The notes: generated by a model from the sequence alone, not told the origin. Counted from the stretch's first letter, positions 1-9,293 are shown. The stretch: 64,000 nt of DNA from an uncultured bacterium (GCA_937896235.1 CALBMX010000066.1:1-64000), one strand, 5' to 3'. Program-made: numbers and translations.

Positions 1-101
1 TCCCGCGTGGTGCAGACCTCCTTGCGTCGTCCCGCAACCGAACGCTCAAGCGAAGCGCCCCCCCCCACAAGCGAGCTACAAAAGCGCTTGGCGTGAGGGG
101 T

Positions 102-1604
102 TTAGTGGATCCATTTGAATCGCCAAACCTTGTCGAAGGGTTTGATGGGCCAGAAGACGGAGAGTGCGCGGCCGAGCATCATTTTGCGGGGGACGAATGG
201 GGCCGGTAAGGTGAGCTCGGCGGCGGGTGCGATTTCGTCAGATTCAAAAGCGTGCATCTCTCCGTAGTTGTCACGGAACCACGTAATAGGGCGTAGATCC
301 GGAGTGCTAAGGGAGGAGATGAAGGGGTTCATGTCGGCGTCGAAATCGGACTGGCCTGTATGGCTCCCCGCGCGGTGATTGCCTTCAACAATATCTGTCT
401 CGCCGTTGGGCAAGCGGCGCTCAAGGCGATGGCTCTTCCACATGCGGCTATCGCTGGAGTCCAGGGTATTGTCGCCCATCATGAAGAAGTGACCTTCGGG
501 GATCGTCCAATTGGACACGTCGCCGGGTGTGTAGAAAATGTCCCGGTAGACCATAAGGTCGTCGAAGCGAACCCCGCCTTTGTTCTCAAGGTACAGCGCG
601 GAGGCTTGATTCGAGGCGGTCGGAATAGCGAGGCTACAAAGCACGGTTCCGTCGACTTCCAGTTCGAGCAGGTCGTCGAGGTTCTGCGCGCCGAACGAAT
701 ACGACTTGCCTGCTTGAAAGCGGAACTCTTCCCCTTCTGCAGAGCCGGCGAAGGGCGCGTTGCTGTACTCCTTTTTCGTATCTTCAGCTGCAATCGAGGG
801 CTTTGCTCCCGCTTCGGCCGCCGGGCCTGGGATTAGGAGCACGTAGTCCATGTTGCCCTCTTTGAGCTGCACCTTGATCCACTCGCAGTCCGCAGCGGGG
901 GTCACTTCACCGCTGACCCGCAGGTCGCCGACGGTGTGCTCGCCCGCGCCGCGGCCACGGCCGCGGATCTGGCCTTTGAGTGCATCGGGGTACCCGTCGT
1001 TGTACTGGTCGTAGACGCTTGAGCGAGAGGCGCCGTAGCGCATGCGGAAGTCGCCATGGTGCTCGACACTGCGGCTCGCGACTACGCTTTGATCCTCGGC
1101 GCTGTAGAAGAGCGGATCACCTGCATCTTCGCGAATCAGCGCAAGCCAGGTCTCCTCCTGGACGCGTTGTGGGCGGCGTAGGATCTCCCAGTCGCTCTCG
1201 GCCCCAACGTCCCGACGCCAGAGGTCGCCGTTGTGCACACGGAATTCTTCGGGGCCAACGCCGACTACGCGCTTGACGAAGTTCTTCGAGCCGTCGAGTG
1301 GGTAGCGAAAAACCCATGTTTCGAAGCGCTCCGGATCGCGCAAAACAGACGTGAACTTGTCGACTAGAATGCGATCGAAGATGCCTGTCTGATCATTTCC
1401 CATCAGCGTCGGCTGCATCGATCCGGTGGGGATGCGATAGGCCTCGACGATGAAGTACTTGAGCACAATCGCCATCACGATCGCCATCAACATCGCTTCG
1501 ATATTGTCGCGCCAAGGAGTGGAGCGCTTGTTGCTCTCCGTTCTCTTTCCTGCGTCGCCTGTGGAGGCGACGCGGTTGGGCATGGCGATCTCAATCGGGC
1601 TCAT
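102..1604 (-). CDS. lepB: Signal peptidase I with large internal insertion
   Basis: Membrane-bound serine peptidase (family S26A) that removes signal peptides from exported preproteins on the outer face of the inner membrane. A hydrophobic anchor lies at about residues 37-53. Box B (RIPTGSMQPTL) carries the nucleophile Ser62, box D (KNFVKRVVGVGPEE) the general base Lys111, and box E (MMGDNTLDSSDSRMW) lies at about 376-390. Typical enzymes place boxes D and E within about 60-130 residues. Here about 245 residues intervene, and the second part of that insert has the strand pattern of a jelly-roll or LamG-like fold. The total of 500 residues is well above the usual length of roughly 200-350. The ATG overlaps the lepA stop as ATGA, so the two are almost certainly cotranscribed and translationally coupled, a pairing also known in other bacteria. 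Function is very sure; the insert's role is unknown. Confidence 0.95.
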   Translation of the reverse strand: MSPIEIAMPNRVASTGDAGKRTESNKRSTPWRDNIEAMLMAIVMAIVLKYFIVEAYRIPTGSMQPTLMGNDQTGIFDRILVDKFTSVLRDPERFETWVFRYPLDGSKNFVKRVVGVGPEEFRVHNGDLWRRDVGAESDWEILRRPQRVQEETWLALIREDAGDPLFYSAEDQSVVASRSVEHHGDFRMRYGASRSSVYDQYNDGYPDALKGQIRGRGRGAGEHTVGDLRVSGEVTPAADCEWIKVQLKEGNMDYVLLIPGPAAEAGAKPSIAAEDTKKEYSNAPFAGSAEGEEFRFQAGKSYSFGAQNLDDLLELEVDGTVLCSLAIPTASNQASALYLENKGGVRFDDLMVYRDIFYTPGDVSNWTIPEGHFFMMGDNTLDSSDSRMWKSHRLERRLPNGETDIVEGNHRAGSHTGQSDFDADMNPFISSLSTPDLRPITWFRDNYGEMHAFESDEIAPAAELTLPAPFVPRKMMLGRALSVFWPIKPFDKVWRFKWIH

Positions 1605-3415
1605 TTCTTCTTCTCTCCTTCGCCAAGAACGGACAGGAAGGCCTTTTGAGGGATCTCGACGTTGCCGATCGAACGCATGCGGCGCTTACCCTTTTTCTGC
1701 TTCTCTAGAAGCTTTCGCTTTCGGGTGATGTCGCCGCCATAACACTTCGCGGTCACGTCTTTGCGCATAGCGCGAATCGTCTCCCGGGCGATAATGCGAC
1801 CGCCGATGGCGGCCTGCAGGGGCACCTCGAACTGATGCCGTGGGATGTCCTTGCGAAGCTTTGCGATGACGTTCCGGCCTCGGCGCTCGGCGACATCGAA
1901 GTGGACGATCGAGGAAAGGGCATCGACGTCCTTCCCATTGACAATAACGCGCAGCTTGACCAGGTTGTCAGCGCGGTAACCCGTGAGGTCGTAGTTGAGA
2001 GTGCCGTAACCTTTCGTACCGGACTTCAGCTTGTCGTAGAAGTCGTAGATCAGCTCGGCGAGGGGGACGTCAAAGACGATCTGGACTCGGTTCCGGCTAA
2101 GGTACTCTTGGCGGATGTAGTCGCCGCGGTGCTCTACGGAGATCTGCATTACGACGCCGACGTACTCGGAGGGCACCATGATCGAAATCCGGGCGATCGG
2201 TTCGAGAAGCTCTTCGAACTTATCGGGATCGGGTAGCGCGCCGGGCGAGTGAATCTCGATCTCCTCGCCCGATTTCATGCGGACCTTGTAGGTCACCGTC
2301 GGCGCGGTCTGGATCATGTCCATGTCGTGCTCGCGCTCAAGTCGTTGCTGCACGATCTCCATATGCAATAGACCCAAGAAACCGCAGCGGAATCCGAAAC
2401 CGAGCGCGTCCGAGGTGACGGGCTCGAAGTCGAGGGACGAATCCGAAAGGGTCAGTGTGGTGAGCGCCTCGCGCAGGCCTTCGAAATCACCCGATGCCGT
2501 TGGGTAGAAGTCTGCGTAGACCATGTGGAGCGGCGGCGCGTAGCCGGGCAACATCTCGATGCCCTTGGCTTTGTTCATGCACATCGTGTCGCCGATGCGC
2601 ACGTCGCCTAGTGACTTGATGTTCGAGATGAAGTAACCCACCTCGCCCGCGTGGAGCACATTTATGCGTACCATTTTCGGTGAGAAGCGTCCGATCTCAA
2701 CAGCTTCAAAGACCTTGTCGGTACCCATCAGATACACGACGTCACGCTCCTTGATCGTGCCATCAACGATTCGCAGGTAGACGATGATGCCACGGAACTC
2801 GTCGTACACGGCGTCGATGACCAGCGCTCGAAGTGGATCTAAGGGGTCGCCCGAGGGAGGTGGGATCTTGTTGACGATCTCGTCTAGAACTTCCTTGACG
2901 CCGAGGCCCGTTTTGGCGGAGACACGCAGGGCGTCCGTCGCGTCGATGCCAATGGAGTTTTCGATCTCCTCGGCGATCTCATCCGGCCTCGAGTGCTGCA
3001 GGTCGACCTTGTTGAGGACTGGCAGGATCTCCAGATTGGCTTCGATGGCGAGGTAGGCGTTGGCCACGGTTTGCGCCTCGACACCTTGACTCGCATCGAC
3101 AAGTAGCAGTGCACCTTCGCAGGCCTGCAGACTCTTTTCGACTTCGTAGTTGAAGTCGACGTGACCGGGCGTGTCGATCAGATTGAGCATGTACGTCTCA
3201 CCATCTTTCTCGTGGAAGATGGTGACGGCGCGCGCCTTGATCGTAATGCCACGCTCGCGTTCGAGGTCCATGTCATCCAACAGCTGCGCTTTCATGTCGC
3301 GTGCTTTGACGGTGCCCGTGACTTCCATCATGCGGTCCGCGAGCGTCGACTTGCCGTGGTCGATATGCGCGATGATTGAGAAGTTGCGGATGTGCTTGGG
3401 GTCCACGAGAGTCAA
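1601..3415 (-). CDS. lepA: Elongation factor 4 (LepA), ribosome-associated GTPase
   Basis: Translational GTPase that binds the ribosome and affects translocation and initiation under ionic stress. The G-domain motifs are all visible: G1 AHIDHGKSTLADRM near residue 15, the switch I region ERERGITIKA, G3 DTPGHVDF and G4 NKVDL. EF-G-like domains follow, and the LepA-specific C-terminal domain ends in a basic stretch (KRKLLEKQKKGKRRMRSIG) typical of the family. At 604 residues the length is standard. It is the first gene of a two-gene unit with signal peptidase I, overlapping it by four bases. No terminator is visible between them. The start is the ATG followed by TLVDPKHIRNFSIIAHIDHGK, which matches the family N terminus. 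Confidence 0.97.
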   Translation of the reverse strand: MTLVDPKHIRNFSIIAHIDHGKSTLADRMMEVTGTVKARDMKAQLLDDMDLERERGITIKARAVTIFHEKDGETYMLNLIDTPGHVDFNYEVEKSLQACEGALLLVDASQGVEAQTVANAYLAIEANLEILPVLNKVDLQHSRPDEIAEEIENSIGIDATDALRVSAKTGLGVKEVLDEIVNKIPPPSGDPLDPLRALVIDAVYDEFRGIIVYLRIVDGTIKERDVVYLMGTDKVFEAVEIGRFSPKMVRINVLHAGEVGYFISNIKSLGDVRIGDTMCMNKAKGIEMLPGYAPPLHMVYADFYPTASGDFEGLREALTTLTLSDSSLDFEPVTSDALGFGFRCGFLGLLHMEIVQQRLEREHDMDMIQTAPTVTYKVRMKSGEEIEIHSPGALPDPDKFEELLEPIARISIMVPSEYVGVVMQISVEHRGDYIRQEYLSRNRVQIVFDVPLAELIYDFYDKLKSGTKGYGTLNYDLTGYRADNLVKLRVIVNGKDVDALSSIVHFDVAERRGRNVIAKLRKDIPRHQFEVPLQAAIGGRIIARETIRAMRKDVTAKCYGGDITRKRKLLEKQKKGKRRMRSIGNVEIPQKAFLSVLGEGEKKK

Positions 3416-3519
3416 GAAAAGAGGCCGGTTCGGAGCTTCTCTCTACGTATTAAGCGCAAAGAGATAAGCGGAAGGCGGGGATGGTATCCGATTCGGGCAC
3501 CGCGCGGAGCCGCGAGCGT

Positions 3520-4590
3520 CTATTCCGGCAAGGTCTTTTCGCTGGAAGCGGCCATGTGAGCGCCGAGTAAGTTCATTCGCAGGGTGATGTCCTGGGTCGG
3601 GTGGTGCGTGACCAGCGCGAGGATGCCTCCGCAGATGGCGAGTGGCGGCCGCGGAGTTGTGATGTAGAGGTCGATGTTCGCGGCCAAGGTGCCGTTGGCC
3701 CTGACTTCGATGGGGAGTGCGTAGTGGGGCTCATCGGAGAGGCCTTGCCAGGGTGTGCGGGCGCCGGGTGCAGGCAGCTGGACCTGTTCCTTGAACTTTG
3801 GGACCAGGGACAGGCCGACGCCGAGGTTCTTGACGATGGAGAAGAGCGAGGGCTTCTGGACAGCATCCCATAGCAGGTCCGCGAGTAGGTCGTTCTCTTG
3901 GATCAGGGTGAACAGGCTGACGAGTGAGACAAACGAGCGGCCCATCTTGCGTGCAACGGCAGTGGGGAGCAGTCCACCGGTGACCATGGTGTCGAAAAGC
4001 ACGGGGTCCTCGATCGACAAGCTGAAGTCCAGTAGGCCTGCCGAGATCAGGTGGGGGACCTGGACTTCGGTTGTGCCCAGCAGCACGCCGCTGTCGTCCC
4101 AAAGCCTGACTTCGGCGAGGAATAAGCGCGACTTGTAGGTGAAGTCGAGCTCCCCGATGGTTGCGCTTGTGCTGAACTCAAGCTGGCCCGGACCGCCGGC
4201 ATTGGGGGAGGTCGCTACAGGGGTGAGCACTCGCAAACCCATGGTTAGGTGCTGTATCATCCCCCTCGTGTCGAGCTCTATCGCGTAGAGCGCAGAGTCG
4301 GATTCGCTAAACTCCGATTCCCTTACGAGTGAATCAGGGTTGATTGAAAAGGCCCGCTCTTCGTCGCTCCGAATGTCGCGAAGTTCACCCGAATCGCTCG
4401 GACTTAGAGGCCAGAGCGAAGCGGGAAGCAATTCGTCGAAACCAAGGAAAGGCGACTCCGCAAGGATGTTATTTTGGATCTCTGTTTCGGACCACGCGGC
4501 TTGGGATGGAGACGGATCTAGTGGATCGATGGTCGCGCAGGAGCAAAGGAGAAGTGCGAGGATTAGGCCTACGCGAGCGTGAATCGACAT
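3520..4590 (-). CDS. Hypothetical lipoprotein
   Basis: Not recognised as a named family. The ORF track extends it to 4845, but that extension lies inside rdgB in another frame and has shadow-like Arg/Pro-rich composition. The ATG at 4590 begins a clear lipoprotein signal (MSIHARVGLILALLLCSCAT) with a lipobox-like LCSC, giving 356 residues. The mature part is rich in short hydrophobic strands separated by polar turns, and has no obvious repeats or catalytic motif. It starts 8 bases after the rdgB stop, so the two are probably cotranscribed. Its likely location is the periplasm or a membrane surface. Function is unknown. Confidence 0.72.
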   Translation of the reverse strand: MSIHARVGLILALLLCSCATIDPLDPSPSQAAWSETEIQNNILAESPFLGFDELLPASLWPLSPSDSGELRDIRSDEERAFSINPDSLVRESEFSESDSALYAIELDTRGMIQHLTMGLRVLTPVATSPNAGGPGQLEFSTSATIGELDFTYKSRLFLAEVRLWDDSGVLLGTTEVQVPHLISAGLLDFSLSIEDPVLFDTMVTGGLLPTAVARKMGRSFVSLVSLFTLIQENDLLADLLWDAVQKPSLFSIVKNLGVGLSLVPKFKEQVQLPAPGARTPWQGLSDEPHYALPIEVRANGTLAANIDLYITTPRPPLAICGGILALVTHHPTQDITLRMNLLGAHMAASSEKTLPE

Positions 4591-4598
4591 GGCTGGCG

Positions 4599-5207
4599 CT
4601 AGTTCTCTCGAGTGAGGGTGGGTAGCTTCTTCGCGAGTTTTTGGAGGGCCCGACCGCGGTGGCTCACGGCGGACTTCTCGGCGGGCGCGAGCTCGGCGAA
4701 GCCTCGATTTGACTGCGGGAAACCCGGCTCGGTGAACAGGAACAGGGGGTCGTAGCCGAAGTCGTTTGTGCCCTGCGCCACCTCTAAGATACGGCCGTGT
4801 GTGTCGCCAAACACCTCGATTGCGGGAGTGCCGTCGGGCTTGCACAAGCAGAGCGCACAGACGAACCGCGCACGCCTATTTTCCGCCTCGACACCTGCGA
4901 GTTCTCGCAGCAGCTTGGCGTTGTTTGCAGCATCGTTTCCATGCTCCCCGGCATAGCGAGCTGAGAGAACCCCAGGCGCGCCATCAAGGTAGAAAACCTC
5001 TAGTCCAGAGTCGTCGGCCAAGCACCATTCGCCCGTAGCGAGTGCGGCTTCGCGGGCTTTTTTTCTAGCGTTCCCAGAGAAATCGGGGAGGTCCTCTACC
5101 GTGTCCGGTAGCTCGCAGGAGGGAAGGAGCTCGATGCCGAGAGGGGCGAACATGGCCTCGAACTCGGCCCTCTTCTTTTTGTTTTGACTAGCTAAAAGGA
5201 TACGCAT
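4599..5207 (-). CDS. rdgB: XTP/dITP diphosphatase (RdgB/HAM1 family)
   Basis: Hydrolyses non-canonical purine nucleoside triphosphates (dITP, XTP) to monophosphates plus pyrophosphate, keeping deaminated bases out of DNA and RNA. Family motifs in order are the N-terminal LLASQNKKKRAEFEAMF (usual form T-x-N-x-x-K), DFSGNARKKA, ADDSGLEVFYLDGAPGVLSA with metal-binding Asp residues, GYDPLF, and the C-terminal SHRGRALQKL. The length of 202 residues is normal. The small variation in the TF-x-ENA box (DFSGNA) does not remove a catalytic residue. It is followed closely by the lipoprotein gene on the same strand. Confidence 0.95.
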   Translation of the reverse strand: MRILLASQNKKKRAEFEAMFAPLGIELLPSCELPDTVEDLPDFSGNARKKAREAALATGEWCLADDSGLEVFYLDGAPGVLSARYAGEHGNDAANNAKLLRELAGVEAENRRARFVCALCLCKPDGTPAIEVFGDTHGRILEVAQGTNDFGYDPLFLFTEPGFPQSNRGFAELAPAEKSAVSHRGRALQKLAKKLPTLTREN

Positions 5208-5367
5208 GACGGGAGTCTAGCGCCTCGTGGAGGGACCCGTAGCTGTAGGATCGCCTCAATGGGCCCAAAATCGTAGTGCTAGACCAATATTGCACTCTTG
5301 CCCTGACGGGGTGGAGTTGTCTTGTGCAAACCGGACGAGATGGTCGATGTCGGTCCTAGGAGAAAGT

Positions 5368-5862
5368 GTGACAAAAGAAACCACCCAAAGAATGAAGAGA
5401 ACCAACCCTCGCCTAGTGATCGTTGTTGTATCCGTATTTCTAAGCTCGCCAGCTGAACCTACAGGGGTACCGAGAATCGCAAGTGCCTCAGTGCCTGCAG
5501 TCGAGTTGGGAACAACCAGCTTAGTCGAGGCGGGCTCCCCAACGGCAAAGGGCAGCCTCGTGTTCCAAAGCAACAAGGGGCTCGCAGTACAATATGTGAT
5601 TCCGGATGGTGGGGAGGGGGAAGTGTTCAATCACGCCTCTGGTACCGCCGATGCGTTTTTCCAGTTTACTCCGCGCCCGGGATCGGACGGGGAGTTTCAG
5701 ATCCTCGTTTATGGGGGGAGCGACAGCGAGCTGCTGACGCGCACATTTGCAGTTCCAGGTTACGCCCCCATCATCACGGTGCCGCCGAAGGCGCGCGTCG
5801 TTTTGAAGGATCCCATGGACGAGGACTCCAGTGATATCTCCGGACTAGTCACCGTCGGCTAG
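5368..5862 (+). CDS. Hypothetical small secreted protein
   Basis: The ORF track starts at 5227, but the GTG at 5368 is preceded at 5 bases by AGGAG, one of the few good Shine-Dalgarno sites in the window, so I place the start there (164 residues). An ATG at 5392 is an alternative. The N terminus has basic residues, a hydrophobic run (LVIVVVSVFLSSPA) and small residues suited to signal cleavage. The remainder alternates hydrophobic and polar residues with many Gly, Pro and Asp, as in an all-beta domain. No family is recognised. It is a lone plus-strand gene between two minus-strand units. Confidence 0.6.
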   Translation: MTKETTQRMKRTNPRLVIVVVSVFLSSPAEPTGVPRIASASVPAVELGTTSLVEAGSPTAKGSLVFQSNKGLAVQYVIPDGGEGEVFNHASGTADAFFQFTPRPGSDGEFQILVYGGSDSELLTRTFAVPGYAPIITVPPKARVVLKDPMDEDSSDISGLVTVG

Positions 5863-5885
5863 CTGCGAGGGGGCATATCTCTAGG

Positions 5886-7433
5886 CTAGCGGCGCTCAAT
5901 TCGTAGGAACAAGCTCCAGGCACTAGGCACCTCGATCACGTTCCAGTCTCGCTCTAAACCACTGCGAACCGCGTCGAGATAGGGTTGCCAGCTCTCCTCT
6001 AGATAGAGCGGCGCTCCGGCGCTCCGGTCGGTGCGAAATTCAGTTGGATCCTGTTGCCAACTCGGTTCGGGATGGAAGATGCGATAGTCCCAGGTCCAGT
6101 CGACCAGCAAAGTTTGGCCTTGGATGGCGAGCTCTTTGAGGCGCTCGTTGAGGAATAAGTAGGCGCCGTCAGCGACGTAGCCGATCTTGATGTATTGACG
6201 AAAGGGCCCGCATAGGATGACCTCTTTGATGCCCGTCTTCTGCCCGTTGAGCGTATGTTCGGCGTAAGGGAGGGTGACGAGGGTTCCACCATCGGGAAGC
6301 AGGCCAACCACGGTTTCGAAACGCTCTTTTGCGCGTTGGTTTTGATCGCCGTGTTGACCCGAGAAAAGGAAGAACGGGGAGACGCAGACGCTGACGATCA
6401 CCGCGCAGACACCTATCCCTCTGTAGAATCGGTCGCGCCCTGGAAGCTCGGTGCGCTCGAAGAGCCGACTTACGAGGAGGACGCATCCGATGGAGCTACC
6501 GAGGAAGTAGCCGCCCTCGGTACTCTCACCGAAGCAGAGGAAAAACGTCCACGGCACAAGCGCGAGGACAAGGCCAAGCCACACCTCGGACTGACCGCGC
6601 AGGCGCCTCACCAGCGTCGCAAGGGGCAAAATCGAGAGTGCTCCTAGGGGAATCAGTAGCTCAAAAACAGTGAACTGCCAGCTGACTCCTTTGGTGAGCA
6701 TTGCCGTTCCCTTGGTGAAGTCGGAGAGGTCTTTGAGGTCTTCGAATGGGCTTAGCGCGCTGGTTAGGTAGCGGCTGATTCCGAGGGCGCAAAGGAACGC
6801 CGCGCACGAGATTGCAAAGCGCTTGAGCTGCTCAGGGGGAGAGAGCGGCCCACCGCACGTCCAGATACTGGCAAGGACAAGACCCGGGAAAAGGAGCGGC
6901 CCCGTTTGATGCCCAGTTGAGACGATGAGGCCTGCGATTAGGCTCGTCCCAAATAGCCGAAGGAGAGGGAGCTCGGCGGCCCGCGCCATTAGGCAGAGGC
7001 CCGCCCATGCGGTCGCGAGCTGTACCGTATGGACCTCGATAATCGTGCCGTGATTGATGAACGCGACTACCGAGGCCATCAGGGTTGCACTTAGGGCCGC
7101 ACTTAAAATACTCGCGCTCAGACGCCGCAGAGTGACGTACGCCAGGGTGCAGGACGCTCCTGCCGCGAGTGCGGACAGGAGCTCCAAAGTCTCGCGAACG
7201 TTGAGCTCAAGAGGGGCCGCAAGCAAGGCCTGTACGAGCCGCGCAAGCCATGCGTATCCAAGGTGATACCAAAAGACAAATGGACCACCCTCGGTAGCCA
7301 TCAAGTTCACTAGCCCAGAGCTGTCGCCGGGCATGCGGTCCACTCGCAGGGCGAATAGAAGCACGGCGACGAGAATTCCAAAAGCGGAAGCCGCGATGAA
7401 TTCACCCTTCTTTTGGCTAATAACCTCTCTCAA
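5886..7433 (-). CDS. Multi-pass membrane protein, GT-C glycosyltransferase-like
   Basis: About ten or eleven hydrophobic helices span the first 350 residues, followed by a soluble C-terminal domain rich in Trp and Tyr. The N-terminal layout, with one helix then an acidic loop (DRMPGDSSGL) and an aromatic stretch (FVFWYHLGYAWLARL), resembles the lipid-linked-sugar glycosyltransferases of the GT-C fold, such as the DUF2723 and PMT families. I cannot assign a sugar or acceptor. The start is TTG, overlapping the TGA of rph as TTGA, so it is probably translationally coupled to RNase PH. Assignment to GT-C is an inference from topology and a weak motif. Confidence 0.68.
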   Translation of the reverse strand: MREVISQKKGEFIAASAFGILVAVLLFALRVDRMPGDSSGLVNLMATEGGPFVFWYHLGYAWLARLVQALLAAPLELNVRETLELLSALAAGASCTLAYVTLRRLSASILSAALSATLMASVVAFINHGTIIEVHTVQLATAWAGLCLMARAAELPLLRLFGTSLIAGLIVSTGHQTGPLLFPGLVLASIWTCGGPLSPPEQLKRFAISCAAFLCALGISRYLTSALSPFEDLKDLSDFTKGTAMLTKGVSWQFTVFELLIPLGALSILPLATLVRRLRGQSEVWLGLVLALVPWTFFLCFGESTEGGYFLGSSIGCVLLVSRLFERTELPGRDRFYRGIGVCAVIVSVCVSPFFLFSGQHGDQNQRAKERFETVVGLLPDGGTLVTLPYAEHTLNGQKTGIKEVILCGPFRQYIKIGYVADGAYLFLNERLKELAIQGQTLLVDWTWDYRIFHPEPSWQQDPTEFRTDRSAGAPLYLEESWQPYLDAVRSGLERDWNVIEVPSAWSLFLRIERR

Positions 7434-8182
7434 CGGCCGTTATTTGCTCTTGCGGTATAGGAGGAGGCGCCTTCGAGTGCGGCTTTCTGTAGAGCGAAGA
7501 TGTGCTTGATCCCGGTCTCGCCAACCGCCAGCATTTCTTCGAGTTGTTTGCGGCTAAATGTCGCGCCTTCAGCCGAACCCTGGACTTCGATGAACTCGCC
7601 CTCGCCTGTCATGACTAGGTTCATGTCCACTTCGGCTCTGCTGTCCTCGGCGTAGGGAAGGTCACAGACAACTTGGCCGTCAACCACGCCTACCGAGATC
7701 GCGCCGAGCTGAGTGGTCATTGGGAAGGCGCGCAGCAGGCGCTTGTTGCCCATCGCCATCAAGCAATCGTACACCGCGACATACGCGCCGCTGATCGCTG
7801 CTGTTCGCGTTCCGCCATCGGCTTTGAGGACGTCGCAATCGACCGTGATCGAGCGCTCTCCTAGCAGCTCGAAGTTCATGGCCGCGCGAAGGGAGCGCCC
7901 GATCAAACGTTGAATCTCGACCGAGCGTCCATCGACATGACCTGAGCGATCGCGTGGTTTCCGGCGATTGGTGCTGGACGGCAACATTGCGTACTCCGCG
8001 GAGAGCCAGCCGGTGCCTTTGCCTTTCATCCAGCGCGGTACATCTTCGCTCCAGTTTGCCGTGCAAAGGACGCGTGTCTCGCCGAAGCACGCGACTACGC
8101 TGCCGGGTGCGTGGGAGGGGAAGCCGCGCTCGAATTTGATCTCGCGGGTTTCGTCAAAGGCTCGGCCGTCTTGTCGTGCCAT
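7430..8182 (-). CDS. rph: Ribonuclease PH
   Basis: Phosphorolytic 3'-to-5' exoribonuclease that trims tRNA 3' ends. The sequence follows the family closely: QDGRAFDETREIKFERGF at the N terminus (usual R-x-D-G-R), GETRVLCTA, KGTGWLSAEYAMLPSST, DVLKADGGTRTAAISGAYVA, and a C-terminal GTxEGATFSRKQLEEML-like segment read here as SAEGATFSRKQLEEML. The track start at 8206 is a TTG. The ATG at 8182 gives 250 residues and a family-typical N terminus, so I prefer it, but neither has a good ribosome-binding site. It lies downstream of birA on the same strand and overlaps the GT-C-like gene. Confidence 0.95.
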   Translation of the reverse strand: MARQDGRAFDETREIKFERGFPSHAPGSVVACFGETRVLCTANWSEDVPRWMKGKGTGWLSAEYAMLPSSTNRRKPRDRSGHVDGRSVEIQRLIGRSLRAAMNFELLGERSITVDCDVLKADGGTRTAAISGAYVAVYDCLMAMGNKRLLRAFPMTTQLGAISVGVVDGQVVCDLPYAEDSRAEVDMNLVMTGEGEFIEVQGSAEGATFSRKQLEEMLAVGETGIKHIFALQKAALEGASSYTARANNGR

Positions 8183-8302
8183 AGGGGGGTCGGTTGGTGA
8201 ATTCAAATGTGGTGGAGGGGGAGCTAAAGATTTTAGTCGCCCGGGGCTCTCAAGGCGATTGCGAGGAGGGATTTAGAACAAGGCACTCTACGCGCCACCG
8301 AG

Positions 8303-9082
8303 CTAAACGGGGCGCAAGCCCCGGATGTGCTCCAGCGCGAAGTTCATCGTTAGGTTGTCGTCGGTCAGGATCCGCAGCCCGTCGGGCTCGAGGAAAACAG
8401 CGCGCCCCTCGGGGAAGTCGTCGCCTCCCAAGTCCACGCGAACGCGACGCCCGGCAGCTCGCGAGGCTTCCAAGTAATCAGCACACACCTGACTGGGTGC
8501 CGTTGCGCCGACTTCTAGCAGCTCGGTGAGCTCGTCTAGAAAGAGCGTGGCTAGCTCCCTGGGTGTTGTCGTGCAGCCGAGAAGGGCGAGGCTAGAGACG
8601 GGCCGCTCGGCGAGTAGTGCCTCTGGGAATGCCATCTGCAGGACGTTTACACCAACTCCAACGACATAGGCGGGTGCATCGGGATCGAGGTTGCGAGACT
8701 CGATCAAAATACCCGCCAGTTTCGGTGCTTCTTCCACCCCGGGTAGGCCTGCGACAACAAGGTCATTTGGCCAATCCAAGGCGAGCAGATCTGGTGCAAG
8801 CCCGACGCGCTCGGCCGCTTGTAATAGGGCGAGTCCAACCGTCATGCTGAGGACCACGGGTGTCGGCAGGCTCCACGAGTCGCGACCGAGCAGAACTATA
8901 CTCAAATACATCCCCTCGCCCGGCGCGCCGACCCAAGTGCGGCCAAGCCGCCCGCGACCGGCGGTTTGAGCGGCCGCCAGGTGCCCATCCAAATGCTGTG
9001 CGCGGCCCGCGGCAATCTCGCGAAAGGCCTCTTCGTTAGTAGAGTCGAGCTCGTCGTGTTCGAAGAGGCGGGGAGTGGTCAT
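8303..9082 (-). CDS. birA: Biotin--[acetyl-CoA-carboxylase] ligase
   Basis: Activates biotin to biotinyl-AMP and transfers it to the lysine of the biotin carboxyl carrier protein. Motifs include the N-terminal DELDSTNEEAF, the biotinyl-AMP loop GRGRLGRTW, LDWPNDLVV and KLAGILIES, then VVGVGVNV. The central catalytic domain and the small C-terminal SH3-like domain are present. At 259 residues with no helix-turn-helix, it is a monofunctional class I ligase and should not act as a repressor of biotin genes. The divergent 211-base gap to the nuclease gene at 9294 should hold its promoter. Confidence 0.93.
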   Translation of the reverse strand: MTTPRLFEHDELDSTNEEAFREIAAGRAQHLDGHLAAAQTAGRGRLGRTWVGAPGEGMYLSIVLLGRDSWSLPTPVVLSMTVGLALLQAAERVGLAPDLLALDWPNDLVVAGLPGVEEAPKLAGILIESRNLDPDAPAYVVGVGVNVLQMAFPEALLAERPVSSLALLGCTTTPRELATLFLDELTELLEVGATAPSQVCADYLEASRAAGRRVRVDLGGDDFPEGRAVFLEPDGLRILTDDNLTMNFALEHIRGLRPV

Positions 9083-9293
9083 TGCTACAGGATAGCGCCC
9101 GCAGCAGGTTCTCGTGCAGATGGTCTAGGGGCAGGTGCCGTATTCTTGGCGCGGATTGTGTCTGAACCCGATATTCTGCATGTTCCAAGGCGCACTCCCC
9201 GGATGTGTGTCGCTGGTCTGACTTGCCTTCGATCATGAATACTCTCCGCCCGCTAACCTCTCGAACACGAATCTGCTCGCCAGGAGCGCGCTC

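Noticed and set aside
360-836. 158-residue plus-strand frame
   Set aside because: Lies wholly opposite lepB, which has clear motifs; codon shadow only.
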